A stretch of 64,000 bases of DNA from Phoenix dactylifera (Eukaryota > Streptophyta > Magnoliopsida > Arecales > Arecaceae). The translations under genes and the position numbers were made by a program. Below the pieces are notes generated by a model. It was not told the DNA's origin, made no database searches, and saw only the letters and a program-made list of their open reading frames with translations. Each line of letters starts with the position of its first letter. Within the stretch, counting starts at the first letter, position 1. Shown here in pieces: positions 1 through 12,520 of the stretch. Location of the stretch: contig NC_052399.1 in the NCBI RefSeq assembly GCF_009389715.1, forward strand, positions 23,383,146 to 23,447,145, given 5' to 3'.

Positions 1-3000
1 CTAAGTGACCCCCAGCAATTTCTTCTCTTCCAGCATCCTGGTATACCTCTCTCTCAAATGGATTATTGGGGCATAACCTAGAGTATGGACCACTAGATAT
101 GCTTTTCACAAATACTTCACAATCTTAATCATCAGCATCCTACATAATGGATACTGGAACAACATGAGGCTCCTTTTGAGATTAAGGCCATTTTGTTGCT
201 AGTTATATTGTTACACAATGAAACAAAGTAAATGTGACGCATCTGATGCTGATATATCTGATCAACCTCTGCAACCCTGCAATAATATATAGCATAAGTC
301 ACAACCATGAGCCATAGATTATGTTTTCTCATTACACTTTCATTTATGCCGCATTTAAAGCAAACTCCTTGGAGTTCCACAAATTGTAATTTGTCTGTAT
401 ACATCTAACCACAGTCCAAGTGAGAAGACAACAAATTTAAACAGTGGTTTTTCCAGAAGGTCCGACACCTCTAGGTAGAAAAGGGTTCCAGTTCTGTTCC
501 ACCCTCTTAATTGTCTGCATGTTGACAAAATTATCCCCACCCACCTACCATACCCATTGTGCCTGCCAACATCCTATCTGACTGAGGTAACTACAAGAAG
601 AATCTTGGGGGAATGAACTCCAGCAAGATATGTAAATGATGCAGATCAATATGTGCAGCTGGTAGTTCATAAGAATTTTTAGTCTGGATTTCACAGTCAT
701 TTGCAATAAAATATGTAAGAAAAGACCAACTAGAGACTCCTTACCTTTCCTTGAACAAAAATAAAAGGTACATAGGTGTGTATGGAGGTGATAGAAATCT
801 CTTCTGATTTATACTTTAATAAGCTAGCAACTTTCAAAATCAAATCCTAGTCCCCCCTCCTCCTTCCCTCAATACAGTGTAATTGCCACATTTTCTGTTT
901 TCACCAGATATGGGCACCCACAGGATCAGAGAGTTGTGCTATCAAACCCATATAGGAGAAGATGTACCAGCCCATGTGAACATCCTCACTCTGCCACTCC
1001 TTAAGTCTGCAAAAGATGGACGCAATCTGATCCATAATTATTAACTAAAACAAGTGGCGTGCCATTGCCACACTTCATGCTTACACACTACTCAGATCAC
1101 ATAGCCAAACACACACCAGTATTAAACAGTGGCATAGGCAATGGTCCTTCTATTGACGGATCAGTCGATGCCAAGATAGTTAACAATAATACCAATTCCA
1201 GTACCGCCAATATCATTGTAAAACAGGCTGGTGAGTCCATTTTGCCAGACCTATCTGATATGGTCCCATCAGATGACTGTCCGGACATATTCGCCCATAA
1301 GACTTAGTAATATCAGAGGGCCGTTAAAAACACATGGCACACTAATTTTCCAAATAACACTTTAAATCTCTAGTGTTTTTTTGAAGGCTGAATATGCCAT
1401 GAAAAATAAATTATGTAAACACAGTTCAGTATGTCAATTATAAAGTCAGGATTGTGGTCCAGGACTTGCCTATTCCAATTTGCACATCTCATACTCTTGC
1501 CCAGACTGATTTGATTCTTCAGTATGCTGAAAGTACTCAATTTCAAATCTTCCATCTGCAACAAATTTAGGGATGAATAATTAACCTCATTCAGAGCCAT
1601 ATAATCCACAGAAACATGAATATTTCCTAGCAAGCTTATCGCATACATGTTTTATTTCGTCAGCCATCATGGAAGAAGACAGGCCTGGGATCTTGAACAA
1701 TGATGGCACCTCAATAGAACATTCTTTGATAATCTACTAGCCAAGCAAGGTCTGAAATTTGGACTACAATCCATGCTTAAGTCAATTTTCTATCATATCT
1801 TCTCGGTCGGTTATTCTTAAATGGCCCAAATCAAAAATTAAATTATTCTTCTAAAATGTGATGTTTAAGGGACAAATTAGGTTTTATCAATTTAATTTCA
1901 AGAGATATATAATATTTTAACCGAAAATATTCAAAACTGCTTTAACAGTCCAATGCTCTCTTTAAGGGACAATTTAATCTTCGCCACTAGAAAATCCAAA
2001 CAAATTATAACAAAGAAAAACAGATGTTTGACCAAAATTTTGAAATGAGAAGCTAAGGGTCTCGAGATTCATGAAACTGGATAATGAACTACTGACATTC
2101 TAGAAACTGCCAAAAGGGAGGTGCAAAATGACCCGTCCATATAATTTGTCATTCATTTGCTACCAAACCCGAGCCTCTAGAATCCACTTCAAATGTCTCC
2201 TCACCCATCTGATATGAGACTGTAAAGATAATAATAAATGTAACTATGGCTAAGCATTATTGTCAATGTGATCAAAAGGAAGGGGAGAGAGAGAGAGAGA
2301 GAAGCACAAAATGCAAAACTCAGTTGATGAATTTCTCTAAGCCAGCACTGGAAGGTGGCCGAGGTAAAAACTCGAATGCATCCAGTATCATGCAACACCA
2401 CAGAAAACAGAGAGTCCGTTACTCTTTCAAGGATAACTATATTCTTCTATTCAGGAAAAAAATAGTTCCTATAAACCCCAAAATACCACAAGCTAACAGA
2501 GGCAAATAACCAATCCATCTTTCCACTAAGGAGCTGTCTAGCAACCAAGTAACTAGCCAAAATATCCAAATAACTTTACCCTATGAACATGAAAAAACTA
2601 GCAGCTCATGCCTTCTAATCAATCTTCCAAGGAATGTGAATATCACGACCTTTAAAGCCTCGATTCTTCATTGATCAACAGTAAGGATTCTGCTCATTAA
2701 ATTAATTAAGCAAAAAGCTTGAGTATGACAAATCTTGTCATATAGAAGGCGAGATGCCTGCCCTTATGAAAGGGCAGAAGCATTTGTCCATAAATTGCAT
2801 AATGCCCATTGAGCTCTGAGAATGATGGTTGCATGCCCTCAATCCTAGAATGTGTACAATGATGGCCAATAGTTTAATTCTAACAAAGCTGTTGATGTTA
2901 TTTTCCACTCCTTAGATTTTGCATGCAAGTTACAAGCAACCCTTGCAACTTTGAAAGAGGAGCACAAGAGATACCCCAGAATTACTAATTTATTACCCAT

Positions 3001-3059
3001 CCAAAAAGTTCCAAATAGCCATTGTGTTCTCAAGTGAACCAAGCAATTTCTGAACAGAT

Positions 3060-3160
3060 CAAGCTTGGCTCAGTAGGTGATTCATGCTAGTTAGATTAGT
3101 AAAAGACCTAAAAACAAGCTAATTTTTTTAAGTCAGCTTTTAACAAGCCAAGCTTGAAAA
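3060..3160. repeat. Short inverted-repeat remnant
   Basis: CAAGCTTGGCTC near 3060 is mirrored by AAGCCAAGCTTG near 3149-3160. The arms are about 12 bp and 75 bp apart. It resembles the AGCTTGGCTC ends of small hAT-like MITEs but no target duplication was found. Confidence 0.4.
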
Positions 3161-4460
3161 TTACTTGGTTAAAGAAATGAATAGAAGCTTGGACATGACT
3201 CAAGTCTCTGCTTGTTTACCAAGAACCAAGATTTGATACTCTCATCTTCCATCTTTCTTGTTTTACTTGTACCCTCTTTCACATTGTTATTTTCCTAATT
3301 ATTCTACATTCTTTTTCATTCTCTCCTCCTCTATTACCCCTTCTTTCCTATCTGATGTATTCCCTCCTGTCCATTTTTCTCAGAAAGGATATCTTCTACT
3401 ACAAGCATATGATTTTAATCTCATCTCTCTGAAATGGAACCAAGGATACTATAAGGCATCCAACAAGATTACCAGTCCTCCTATCTTAAATTTTCTAGGC
3501 ATGGATTTCTACTAGTTCATGCCATTTTTCCTGCCAAGTTATAATTCACATCATGATAAAAACTAAAAAACTAATCTTTATCACCAGATACATAGTTAAA
3601 ATTTAAAAACAATTCCTGACAATTTTGTTCATTATGTAAAAGCTACTGATGCTAACAGAAAATTTTTAATCTCCTTTGCACCTCCTTTTTTTGCAGTGCA
3701 AGAGTGACAAAAGAATGCTAATGCCTTCAGATCAATGACTTATTCCTGGAATTCCTTGATTGCTGCAACAAATAATGATCTAGTTTGGAGGGTTTATTGC
3801 CATCAAAATGATGAATGACATCTTTATGACAAACATCTGAGACTTTCTTTTGTTCAACCTACTTGCTTAAAGAAAAATAATTGGTTAGTTTATGATGACA
3901 TATCCAAGTAGGAACAAGGTTTTTGATCATAAGTATCATCGCGATGCATGTATTGCCTTTTTCTTGTTTGATAATTTATGCAGCATGTGTACAGTCACCT
4001 ATGAAAAAATAATATAAAAAAAATCAAGTTAGATGAACAAGGTACTTGTTACATTAAATCGTAGTGAAATGGCATTACTCTTTAGCAATATATTCCTAGT
4101 TAAAAGTACTATTATACCTAATCTTGTATGACACTCTATATTTTCCTGGAGCTTGTTTCAATTTTCAACAGAAGTATTTTCTGACCTGATCATAGTCCTA
4201 TAATGGCTGAGATCTGCCTAGAGGCAAATTTACCATAAGAAGTTAATGATCCTATTTAATATTACCTCTTTATCCTGGCTATTAACCAGCCATATATGCT
4301 ACTTAAGATAGTCTAATGAGGGTAACTGTTCCGCTATGCTTCACATTGGAGGCTACCAACAAATTATCTTGCAAAGTTGCACCTTTGAAAAACTTCCCGA
4401 CTTAGAAAAAGAAATGAAATATAAGCATAAAGATTCTACCTGGAAACTGAATGGAGTCAT

Positions 4461-4928
4461 GAAAAATAGTCCTTTAACCATGTAAAATCCAGTTGCAGGC
4501 GCTTGACCCCCAACATCCATCTTTCTAGACATCATATATAAATTTTAGATGCATGTATCTTGAATGAGTCGAGAAGTGGCTACCTGAAATCAAGTCAAAT
4601 CTGATTTCTGTTCAACAAGCTGAAGCTGTTCAACTTCTGGTTTGTTTGGTTGCAGTCATACTCCATCTGGAATTGATCAAATATATCTGATAATGAAAAA
4701 TAGTTCTCTAAACTTGTAAAATCGAGTTGCAGTTGCATGTCCTCCAACATCCAACTTTCTAGACATCATATATAAATTTTAGATGCGTGTATCTTTAGTG
4801 AGTCGAGAAGCAGCTACCTGAAATCGAGTCAAATCTGGTTTCTGTTCAACAAGCTGAAACTGTCCAACTTCCAGTTTGTTTGGTTGCAGTCATACTCCCA
4901 TCTGAAATTGATTGAATCTATCTGATAA
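4461..4928. repeat. 234-bp tandem duplication covering part of a SYP71 pseudo-exon
   Basis: Two adjacent diverged copies, 4461-4694 and 4695-4928, each start with GAAAAATAGT and end near TCTGATAAT. Each holds the 3' part of SYP71 pseudo-exon 3 and its donor on the minus strand. The copies differ at many sites, so the duplication is not recent. Confidence 0.85.
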
Positions 4929-5220
4929 TGCAAGAACCAAATTATTTCTGGAGTTTTCTAATTTGAAAAGATTTAAATTTTAAATAAAATAAAACCAACC
5001 TTATCCCCTAAATTTTGGTTGGTTGAAATGCTTTAAAATACTTCCTTTTTTTATTCCTACATTGGATATGTGAAATTAAGTCATCTTGCTTAAATGGAAA
5101 TCCCATCCCATAAAGCCCAAGTCGGGCTTTGGGGGAAGGGGAAGTGGGCTGGTGATCTTGCACGTGCGCTCGGCTCGGCGCAGCCAACCGGCCGTTTACG
5201 TGGCGGGGCACCAATATGGT

Positions 5221-5951
5221 GTTTCAAAAATATCGCGTACAAGGTACGCTGAACCGGTACCGGTAGGTGTACCGGTCGTCTACCGGATCGGTTTGAGACC
5301 GGCTCGTACCAAAACCGGTCCGGTACAAACCGGTCTTTGTTTTGTTTTATTTTTTTGTTTCACAGACGCGCACAGATTTTTTTTTTTTTGCTTCACGTCC
5401 GCGACAAAGCTGTTTATGACCCGCGCAGGGCAGCGTGCTCACGTCCGCGCCCGAGCGGACACGCCAGAGCTGTTTATGACTCGCGCGGATGCGCTGCCCC
5501 ACGCGGATGAGCTGGCCCGTGCCCGCGCGGGCACGCAACGGGGGAATCGCGTGCAGGGCGATTCTCAACGCTGGGAATCGCACCCGCGCGCTGTGAAACT
5601 GTGCCACGCGCGGGGGGAACCACGCACGGGCGTGCGGCCCTGCGCCCGCGTGGGGCACTTTGCCTTCGGGTCACACGCTTTCACACCACATTGCGCGCGC
5701 TGTGGTAAAAAAAATGGTACCTGTGCGAACCGGTCGGTTCGTACAGGTACGGGCCGATGCGAGACCAGTACGCAGCCGATACATATAGGTATCGGTTGGT
5801 ACCAACTCGAAAATAGCTGGAACCAGTACCCGGACAGCTGGAACCGGTATCCACGATGTCCGGATACCGGTTCCAGGCCGGACCGGTCTGTACCGGGCCA
5901 AACCGGCCGAACAACCGGTTTGGCAGACCATGATCACGTATCTTCAGAACC
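5221..5951. mobile_element. GTACCGG-rich inverted-repeat element in SYP71 pseudogene intron 2
   Basis: A 731-bp island of very high GC in AT-rich DNA. The outer arms are full of ACCGG and GTACC motifs and are roughly mirror images. The terminal 37 bp on each side match at about 22 positions when one is reverse-complemented, and both run into AACCGG. The centre (about 5340-5710) is different GC-rich DNA with a 60-bp direct repeat starting AGCTGTTTATGAC at about 5408 and 5468. Open frames through it are products of base composition. It looks like a non-autonomous DNA element of unknown superfamily. No clear target duplication was found. Confidence 0.6.
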
Positions 5952-6943
5952 ATCGTATCGCCTATCAATAATGATATGGAGAAACTGATTTGGCAAAGTG
6001 TCACCTATGTCATAGTCAAAAGAAAATTGTATCATGAACATGTTGATATTTTATCAAGCCCATGTATGTAGGGACTTCAAATTATCGTTATATAGGTCAA
6101 GAATAAACAGTTATTGTCAAGCAAGATTGCACATTAAGGAGAGTACCTAAAACATGTTCTAGATTTGGATACATTTAATATTCAAACACTTCCAATTTCC
6201 AAAGGGAAAAGTGAACTGCAAAACAAGAAAAAAAAAGAAAGTGAGAGAAAATTCTATGAAGCTCATATTCATGGCGTGACACCTAGAATTTGTTGTAATC
6301 TGATTGTTAAAAAATAACCAACAGCACGTTACTTCAATACAGTTTACTAGAAATAGAAAATTTCACAGCATTCAATTTAATGCAGCTGATTATGTTCCTT
6401 GTACCTATTATGAGAAGCAAAGTTGAGTTTTTATCTAATCAATATTAAAGAAGAAGAAGAAGACTAAATAATTTGCCTCCTAAACAACTTTAAGAAAGTT
6501 GCATGTGGTGAAGGGGCTCACCAAAATTTAAGAAACATTAACAAGAGTTTTTTCACACTCAGGATCGCAAATAGAAAACTTAGAATAAATAAATATTAAC
6601 AATCAATCTGAAAGGAACCAAACTGACCCCTGAAACTCAGTCTATGTAGGTTGTGGATCCACTCTCAGCTATTCATTGCCTATCTTTTTTTTTCTCAGCT
6701 CAGTTTTGCTTATTGTCATATTCGTAGACAGAATCTAATGTTTCTTTCTCCGATCTTCCATGAAATGAGTTGAGTAAGTGGACCTAGAGCAAATGGCTTA
6801 CTGGATTCACTGAAAATGCATCTGGATAACTTTTCTTAACCCAGGTCCCTTTTCCAAAACTGCAACAACTAAGCCCTAGGCAAAATAAGCTAGAATGCTG
6901 CCGATCTTCCTTAAGATGAAAAAAAAAAAAACGCAACTAGAAC

Positions 6944-9754
6944 TGTCACGCCCCAAATCCGGATCATGACACGGCCGTGCTATTGCAATCTTATGCACAC
7001 AATAACACGAAGCCACTTAAAATTTCGTAATGAAAATAAATAGTTTCATTTATTAATATCATAACATTGTTCATGAAGTTGGAACAATACAGAGCTTCTA
7101 AAATCTGATTATTACATAACATTTTCAATTACCCCAACCCTGAATAACATCAAGCTCCCTGCTCCTAGTGGTCTTAATCATCTGTAGGAAAAAAAAAGTA
7201 GATAAAAAGGTATGAGCTACACAGCTCAGTAAGTAACCAGGTACTATCTTATTGGATCAAGTACAATTATGCCAATGCAGTGATTAAAAAAAAGACCAAC
7301 AGTTGTAGTAAAATAAAACATTTTATAGATGATATACACAAATCAGGTCATAAAGCAATGCATGTTCCATCCATAAAAGTTCATAATCATGATAATGCAA
7401 GTCATATAGAAATATTGCCATTTATCCATACTTTATAAAACATACTCTCAGACGGATGTGCTGCTATGGTCACTATAATCCCGTGACAGGGCCTGTTAAT
7501 CTTAGTCGACTAATTCTGTTATTCGTTACCAACTTTAACCCGTTGGCAGAGGGCCTGTTATTCTTTGGATGCTAGATCCAGGGTGTCGACTGGCCTCTAT
7601 TTCTAGAGGTGGTCATAGCTATCTGAGAGTTCATAAATCATATTCTTTTTCTTTCATAAATCATAATCATCATAAATAGGTTTGAAAATGATAAATGGCA
7701 TTATATAATTTAAAATGTATAAACATACCTCAAATATCATTTTTCATGCAGTCTAACATAATCATAATTTCATAACTCATACATCATCAAATATTCATGA
7801 AGGATGCTCTTTAATCAAATTCATGTATCACATGCAATCATATACTTGATCCTAATTTTGAGGAAAATATATCGTAAACAATACATTTTCATAATGATGA
7901 ATAAAGAGTAATTTAAAAACTTTAAGATCAGTGCCAAGGTTACTTACAGCAATTTGCTTTCCAATTTCTTACGTCCGGATAATGAATCTTTGATCACCTA
8001 AATTAATCACATAAGGATCACATTATTCTTTTCATGATTTTTCTAATTTATCATAATATGAATTTACTTGCTTGGAACTCAAGTCCAATTTACTTAATTT
8101 AGAGCCCTTGGCCTCGATTTAGAACCAGATTGGGTTCACGTAGGTCAATTGGATCTTTAATTAAAGAATTGGCTCGGTTCCTAATTGGATCTAGCCCTAT
8201 TGGGTCAATTTGGTCTTTTGATTAGGTTATTGGGCTCAATTTCAAGTCCAATTAGGTTTAATTTTGGTCCAAGGTCAATATGGCTCATTTAGGCTTGAGT
8301 CAGGGTCAGCCCAAAGTCAATTTGGTTAAACTGGTTTTGAATTGGGCTTGATTCATATTCAATTTGGGTCTGCTGAGATTAACTCAGCTTAATTGGGTTC
8401 GAACCCAACTCAATTGGGCTTAATTGGGTTCGGATTTAACCCAATTTATAGTTTGGGTTCGTCCGAACTTAGTCCAATCTGATTGGGCTCGAATTGAATC
8501 AAATTTGGCTCAACCCATTTTTCTTTTCTTTTATTTGGGCCTAACAGGTTCGGACCCGAACTCGGATCAGACCCGTTAGGTCGGACCCGTTAAGGGTCTC
8601 TCCCTTTTTCTTTTTTTTTTTTTCTTTTCTTTTCTTTTCTTTTTCTTTTTCTTCTTTTCTTCTTTTTTTTTTTCTTTTCTTCCCTCTTCCTTCCCCAACC
8701 TTCTTCTCCTTTTTTTTTTTTTCTTCCTCTTCTCCTCTCCCGACTCCTCCTTCCCCCTTTCTTCTCATTTCTTCTCCCGTGGAGGGAGGAGGGCGAGCTC
8801 GAGCGGCTTGGGAGGAGTGGGTAGCGGCCGACGGCGCCCAGCGGCCGGCCTGCGGTGCCCACGGTCGCGCCCGCGGCCGTGCCCGCGGTCGTGCCCGTGG
8901 CCATGCCCAAGGCCGCTTCGGCGGCCCACGGCCGCATCTACGTCTCGCTGCCGGCGACCCGCATCCCATGGCCGACGACCCGCGGCCCGTGGCCGAGGCC
9001 GGCGCCCGCGGTTGCGGCTGCGGATCAACCACCGGTAAGTCCTTTTTTTTTTTCTTCTTCTTCTTCTTCTTCTCCTCCCCCTTCCTTCTCCCGTGAAGGG
9101 GAATAGGCTCGGGAGAGGGTCGGCTTGGGGCCGACGGCACCAGCTGCGCCTATGGCAGCCTCGGTAGCCGCGGTCTGCCTCCCCCTCTTCATCTCTCTTA
9201 TTCTTTTTTTTTTTTTTTCTTCCTCCCCTTCTTTCTCCCGTGGAGTGGAGATCGGACTCGGGGAGGGCCTGAGCCACAGCCGGTGGCGCTCCCCGGCCGG
9301 TCGGCGACACCGGCCGCGCCTGCAACCGCAACTGGTGCTCGCGGCCGACGGCCTGCGGCCGCCGTGGCCTGTGACCGATGCTGCTCGGCCACCCCGACCG
9401 ACGCCCGTCTTTTTTTTTTTTTATCTCTAAGCTGGATCTTAAAAAAAAATAAATGAAGAAGGGCTTTACCTGCTTTGAAGGGGATCGTTCGTCTTCTACT
9501 CCGACGATGCAGCCCTGTGCTCCGACGGCGTGGGTCTAACACCGGATCCTGCCAACCGTGAAGGTTTGTGAGAGAGAGACAGTGGAGAAGAGGGAAGAGG
9601 ATGATGAAATTCTCCACCGATCGAGGCTTCTTGAAGCCTCCGATTGCTGGGAAAGGCGGGCGGTTGTAACCGCCCACCATCGTAACGCCTGCACGACGGT
9701 GTAATGTCCCCCCCCCCCCCCTCCGTTTCTCTTGGGAGTGGGGCGGTTATCACA
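6944..9754. mobile_element. Solo LTR, 2.8 kb, probably Ty3/Gypsy (chromovirus-like), fossil
   Basis: The element begins TGTCACGCCCC and ends TTATCACA, giving the TG...CA ends of an LTR. It is flanked on both sides by the same 5 bp, AGAAC (6939-6943 and 9755-9759), the target duplication left by a retroviral-type integrase. No primer-binding site, gag or pol follows, so it is read as a solo LTR left by recombination between two LTRs. Starts of the TGTCACGCCCC / TGTAACACCCC kind are common in Tekay/Del-type Gypsy LTRs; the family is inferred from that. The interior holds an AATTGGG-rich stretch (about 8100-8530), long polypyrimidine tracts (8600-8780, 9035-9085, 9200-9235) and GC-rich blocks. 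It sits in intron 2 of the SYP71 pseudogene. Confidence 0.7.
8600..9420. repeat. Polypyrimidine and GC-rich low-complexity tracts inside the solo LTR
   Basis: Runs of T/C (CTTTT, TTCTTC and similar) alternate with CGGCC-rich blocks. Long open frames here encode only K/E/R-rich or P/R/A-rich low-complexity peptides on both strands and are not supported as genes. Confidence 0.8.
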
Positions 9755-10627
9755 AGAACTTTGTGATGAATGTAAAAATCTTTCAAATAAAGGATTGTTT
9801 TACTTTGTTAACAATTTTTCAAATATGTTTTAATCAAATACTTTTGAGTTTTATCTTATGCAATCCAAATATTCTTTTGGTACTTAATATGCTCTTATTC
9901 ATAATCAATTGCTGATGTGACAGCTCTATAGCAACTTCTGCACAGTAATTCAACCTGAAATCACCCAATCTACAACCAAAGATCACAATATATTATTATA
10001 TTCTAAAAACTGATCTAATATGCTTTCTTGAAATTCCCTCTTGACCCTATCTTGTTGCTGAATTTGCTCTGCTAATCTTTGGCCTGTAATTCTAGACTCA
10101 CGACCACCTGGATTCCCTTGACACCTTCCTTATAAGCCGAAGCATCCTTCTTAACTTGTCATGAGCCAAAAACAAGAAAATATATTTATGTACATGACGC
10201 CTACTTACAGAAAATCTCAATTGGCTCCTCCCAGCAACCAATTTACAGAGGTAATGCGCCATGTGCCACCGTACGAAGACAAGTTTTATCCTATTCTTTT
10301 TAGCACCGCACCCTCACCATCTTGTGTCCGACTCTTTTCTTTCCGGACTAAATATCCTAAATTACCATTTACTAAATTTCCAGACAGCATGTTGCTCATA
10401 AACAGCTAAAAGAATGTAATCATCAAATATACAAGCAAGAGAGAACAGGGAGAGGAAAGAAACGCAACCGACCTTCTTAAGGGCCAATCTCCGCAACTTT
10501 GGGACTTCCTCGAGCAACAGGGCTTTGGTCCGCCGGATCTCGATGATCATGGCAGCCGCTCATCGCCGATTTCTACCGCATCAAGACGAACCAATTTGCC
10601 GATCAAGAACAGGTTTGAAAGAGGAGG

Positions 10628-10660
10628 AAGGGGGAGGAGGAGGAGGAGGAGGAGGAGGAG
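10628..10660. repeat. GGA trinucleotide microsatellite
   Basis: A (GGA)n run lies next to pseudo-exon 1 of the SYP71 relic, in its first intron. It creates glycine- or proline-rich frames with no other support. Confidence 0.85.
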
Positions 10661-11408
10661 TAGAATACCTGGAGGGCAGCTTCGATGTCGGCATCGACGG
10701 CGGCGAAGAGGCGAGAGAAGCCATCGTCGCCGGAGACGCTGGAGCCGTCGCCGGAGACGCTGGAGCCGCCGCCGGCGCGATGCTTGTCGACGTCGTACTT
10801 GTCGTACTTCTGCAGATAACGCCCACCGCGATTGCACTCATATTCTTTCTTTTCTTTTTCCGCCCTCCCTCCGCTGTGCTGAGTATCGAATCGTTCACCG
10901 AGAAAGAAGAGAGAGAGAAAGAAAGCAGGGGATTTTGAATCCGATACGTGGCTCTACATCTGCCAGTTTTTGTAGCATCTTGATGGTACTTTTTTGCGTG
11001 AGGGGTCTCGTCTCCAAATTTGAAGTTATTTTCCATTCATGCTTCGCGGTGGCCGAAGAAGTAGCACAGGCAATTAGAATGGTTGCTGCTGGCGGTTGCC
11101 AAATCTTTGATATTTTTATTTTAGAGATGGAGCTGAGAGCGGCGTGGGCTGACGGTATATTCTACATGCTAGAATAGTCCTATTTAAAGATTGACTTGGC
11201 CATGGAGATCGGCTGGATCTAGAAGAGCATCAGTGGCATGGATAGGTGTCACCCCCTTCTTCAGAATATTCGAGCTATAGTTAGTGGCGACGTTGCTTTC
11301 CAGATCGAGCATATTTATAGAAAGGCTAATGGAACTACGAATTAAGTGGCCTCATACGTGGCTGATTCTCGAGAGCTCTGTAAGTTGGAGAAAGAGAGTT
11401 GTTTAGAG

Positions 11409-11762
11409 TAGAGCTGATCACGGGCCTTCTGGCCCGCCCAGCCCGCCCAGCCCGGTCCGAAATTTTTCAGACTTGGGCATTAAAAAAAGGCCCATGGGTT
11501 GGGTCTGGGCAAGAAAAGCGGCCTGACCAAAGAAATCGGGCCGGGCCATTCTGGCCCATTTCCAGATTCCAAACAAAGAAAAAATCGGACCTGTCAGGTC
11601 GGGCCATTCTGGCCCATTTCCAGATTCCAAACAAAGAAAAAATCGGACCTAAATAAAATTTAAGCCCAACAGTCGGGCCGGGCCTGGGCATAACCATCAG
11701 GCCTAATTTCTGCTGTAGAGCCCGACCCGAGCTCGGTCTGGTCCGAATTTTGATCAGTTCTA
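11409..11762. mobile_element. hAT-type MITE with perfect 8-bp target duplication
   Basis: The 354-bp element is flanked by the perfect direct repeat GTTTAGAG (11401-11408 and 11763-11770). Its ends are imperfect inverted repeats, TAGAGCTGATCA on the left and TAGAACTGATCA (reverse-complemented) on the right. An 8-bp duplication and TAGAG-like ends are the hallmarks of the hAT superfamily. The interior is rich in GGGCC and carries a 58-bp tandem repeat. It has no transposase, so it is non-autonomous. Confidence 0.85.
11543..11650. repeat. 58-bp tandem repeat inside the hAT MITE
   Basis: Two nearly identical copies start with GGGCCATTCTGG at 11543 and 11601 and continue through CAAACAAAGAAAAAATCGGA. 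The second is cut short at about 50 bp. The near-identity suggests a later duplication within the element. Confidence 0.85.
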
Positions 11763-12520
11763 GTTTAGAGCACTATGAGACTTACTGTTTTGATGTATTC
11801 ATATTGTATGAGCTATCCATTGTTAAAAAAAAAAAAAAGAAAAAGAAAGAAAAGAAAGACAGCCACTATTTGCCGCTCTTTACCAAGCAATTATTTCTAT
11901 AATAGCTTTTTTATCTGGCCGTCACTAACAACCCTCCTTGTGGCACTATTGTAACCGCTATTTAAAAGAAAAGCTTACTGTAGTTAAGGCTTGGTTATTA
12001 TTGGCTTCATGTGTCCTTGATCTTGCTTTTGAGTTGAGTCCTTTTGCTGGCCTTCCATGACTTATTGTATTTGAGTAAAAGTGATTGGAACGATATTGCT
12101 TATAGTGAATTAAGTGTTCATGCACAGATTTTCACCATTTTTCATGTTTCCTCTCTCTTAATTTTAAAGCAATCAATCTACTACAAGTGTATTTTTGAGT
12201 CAGATTAAGTCATGCTTATGTCTTGTTGAATTTATTAGAAAAAATGCATTTGATTAAGTTTTCTATTATTTTTAGACAAAGATTTAGTTTAGGTTATCAA
12301 TATTGATAATCTTTTTTTGTCTAGCAATTAGAACATGAAACTCTTCAAAATTAGGTTACCTTTAAATTATGAGCATTTTTCAGCAAAATGCTTTTGGCAG
12401 TCATCATTGTAGTTTGCAAGATCAGTGAAATAAACTTTCTTAGTTGAAAATAGACTTAAATACAATAGCAGTCATTGGAACTTAGTTGTTTTCTAATGAG
12501 TTCACTCCATAGATTAGCCA

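Larger units (their letters stand above)
1470..10841 (-). pseudogene. SYP71: SYP71-type plant syntaxin (Qc-SNARE) pseudogene
   Basis: SYP71 is a Qc-SNARE of the plant ER and plasma membrane. Four exons are recognisable on the minus strand. Exon 1 (10841-10669) encodes KYDKYDVDKHRAG and ends FAAVDADIEAALQ before a GT donor. Exon 2 (about 10590-10473) encodes EIRRTKALLLEEVPKLRRLA. Exon 3 (about 4960-4818) encodes RNNLVLALSDR and, after a frame change, DGSMTATKQTGSW. Exon 4 (1555-1470) encodes DGRFEIEYFQHTEESNQ. The C-terminal SNARE helix and membrane anchor are not seen and may lie before base 1. Disabling changes: lost codons and a one-base slip near the start of exon 1, an in-frame TGA in exon 2, a frameshift and a stop in exon 3, and TAG as the last codon of exon 4, followed by a GC donor. 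The exon content matches the SYP71 family from memory; the identity is firm and the loss of function very likely. Confidence 0.85.

Noticed and set aside
5086-5988. 300-codon open frame on the plus strand
   Set aside because: It spans the GC-rich GTACCGG element; several overlapping frames on both strands are also open, and the peptide is low-complexity with no family features.
8541-9430. Several long frames on both strands, K/E/R- or P/R/A-rich
   Set aside because: They come from polypyrimidine and CGGCC tracts within the solo LTR.
10525-11177. Plus-strand frames of 137 and 193 codons
   Set aside because: They are opposite-strand shadows of the SYP71 pseudo-exon 1 plus a GGA microsatellite.
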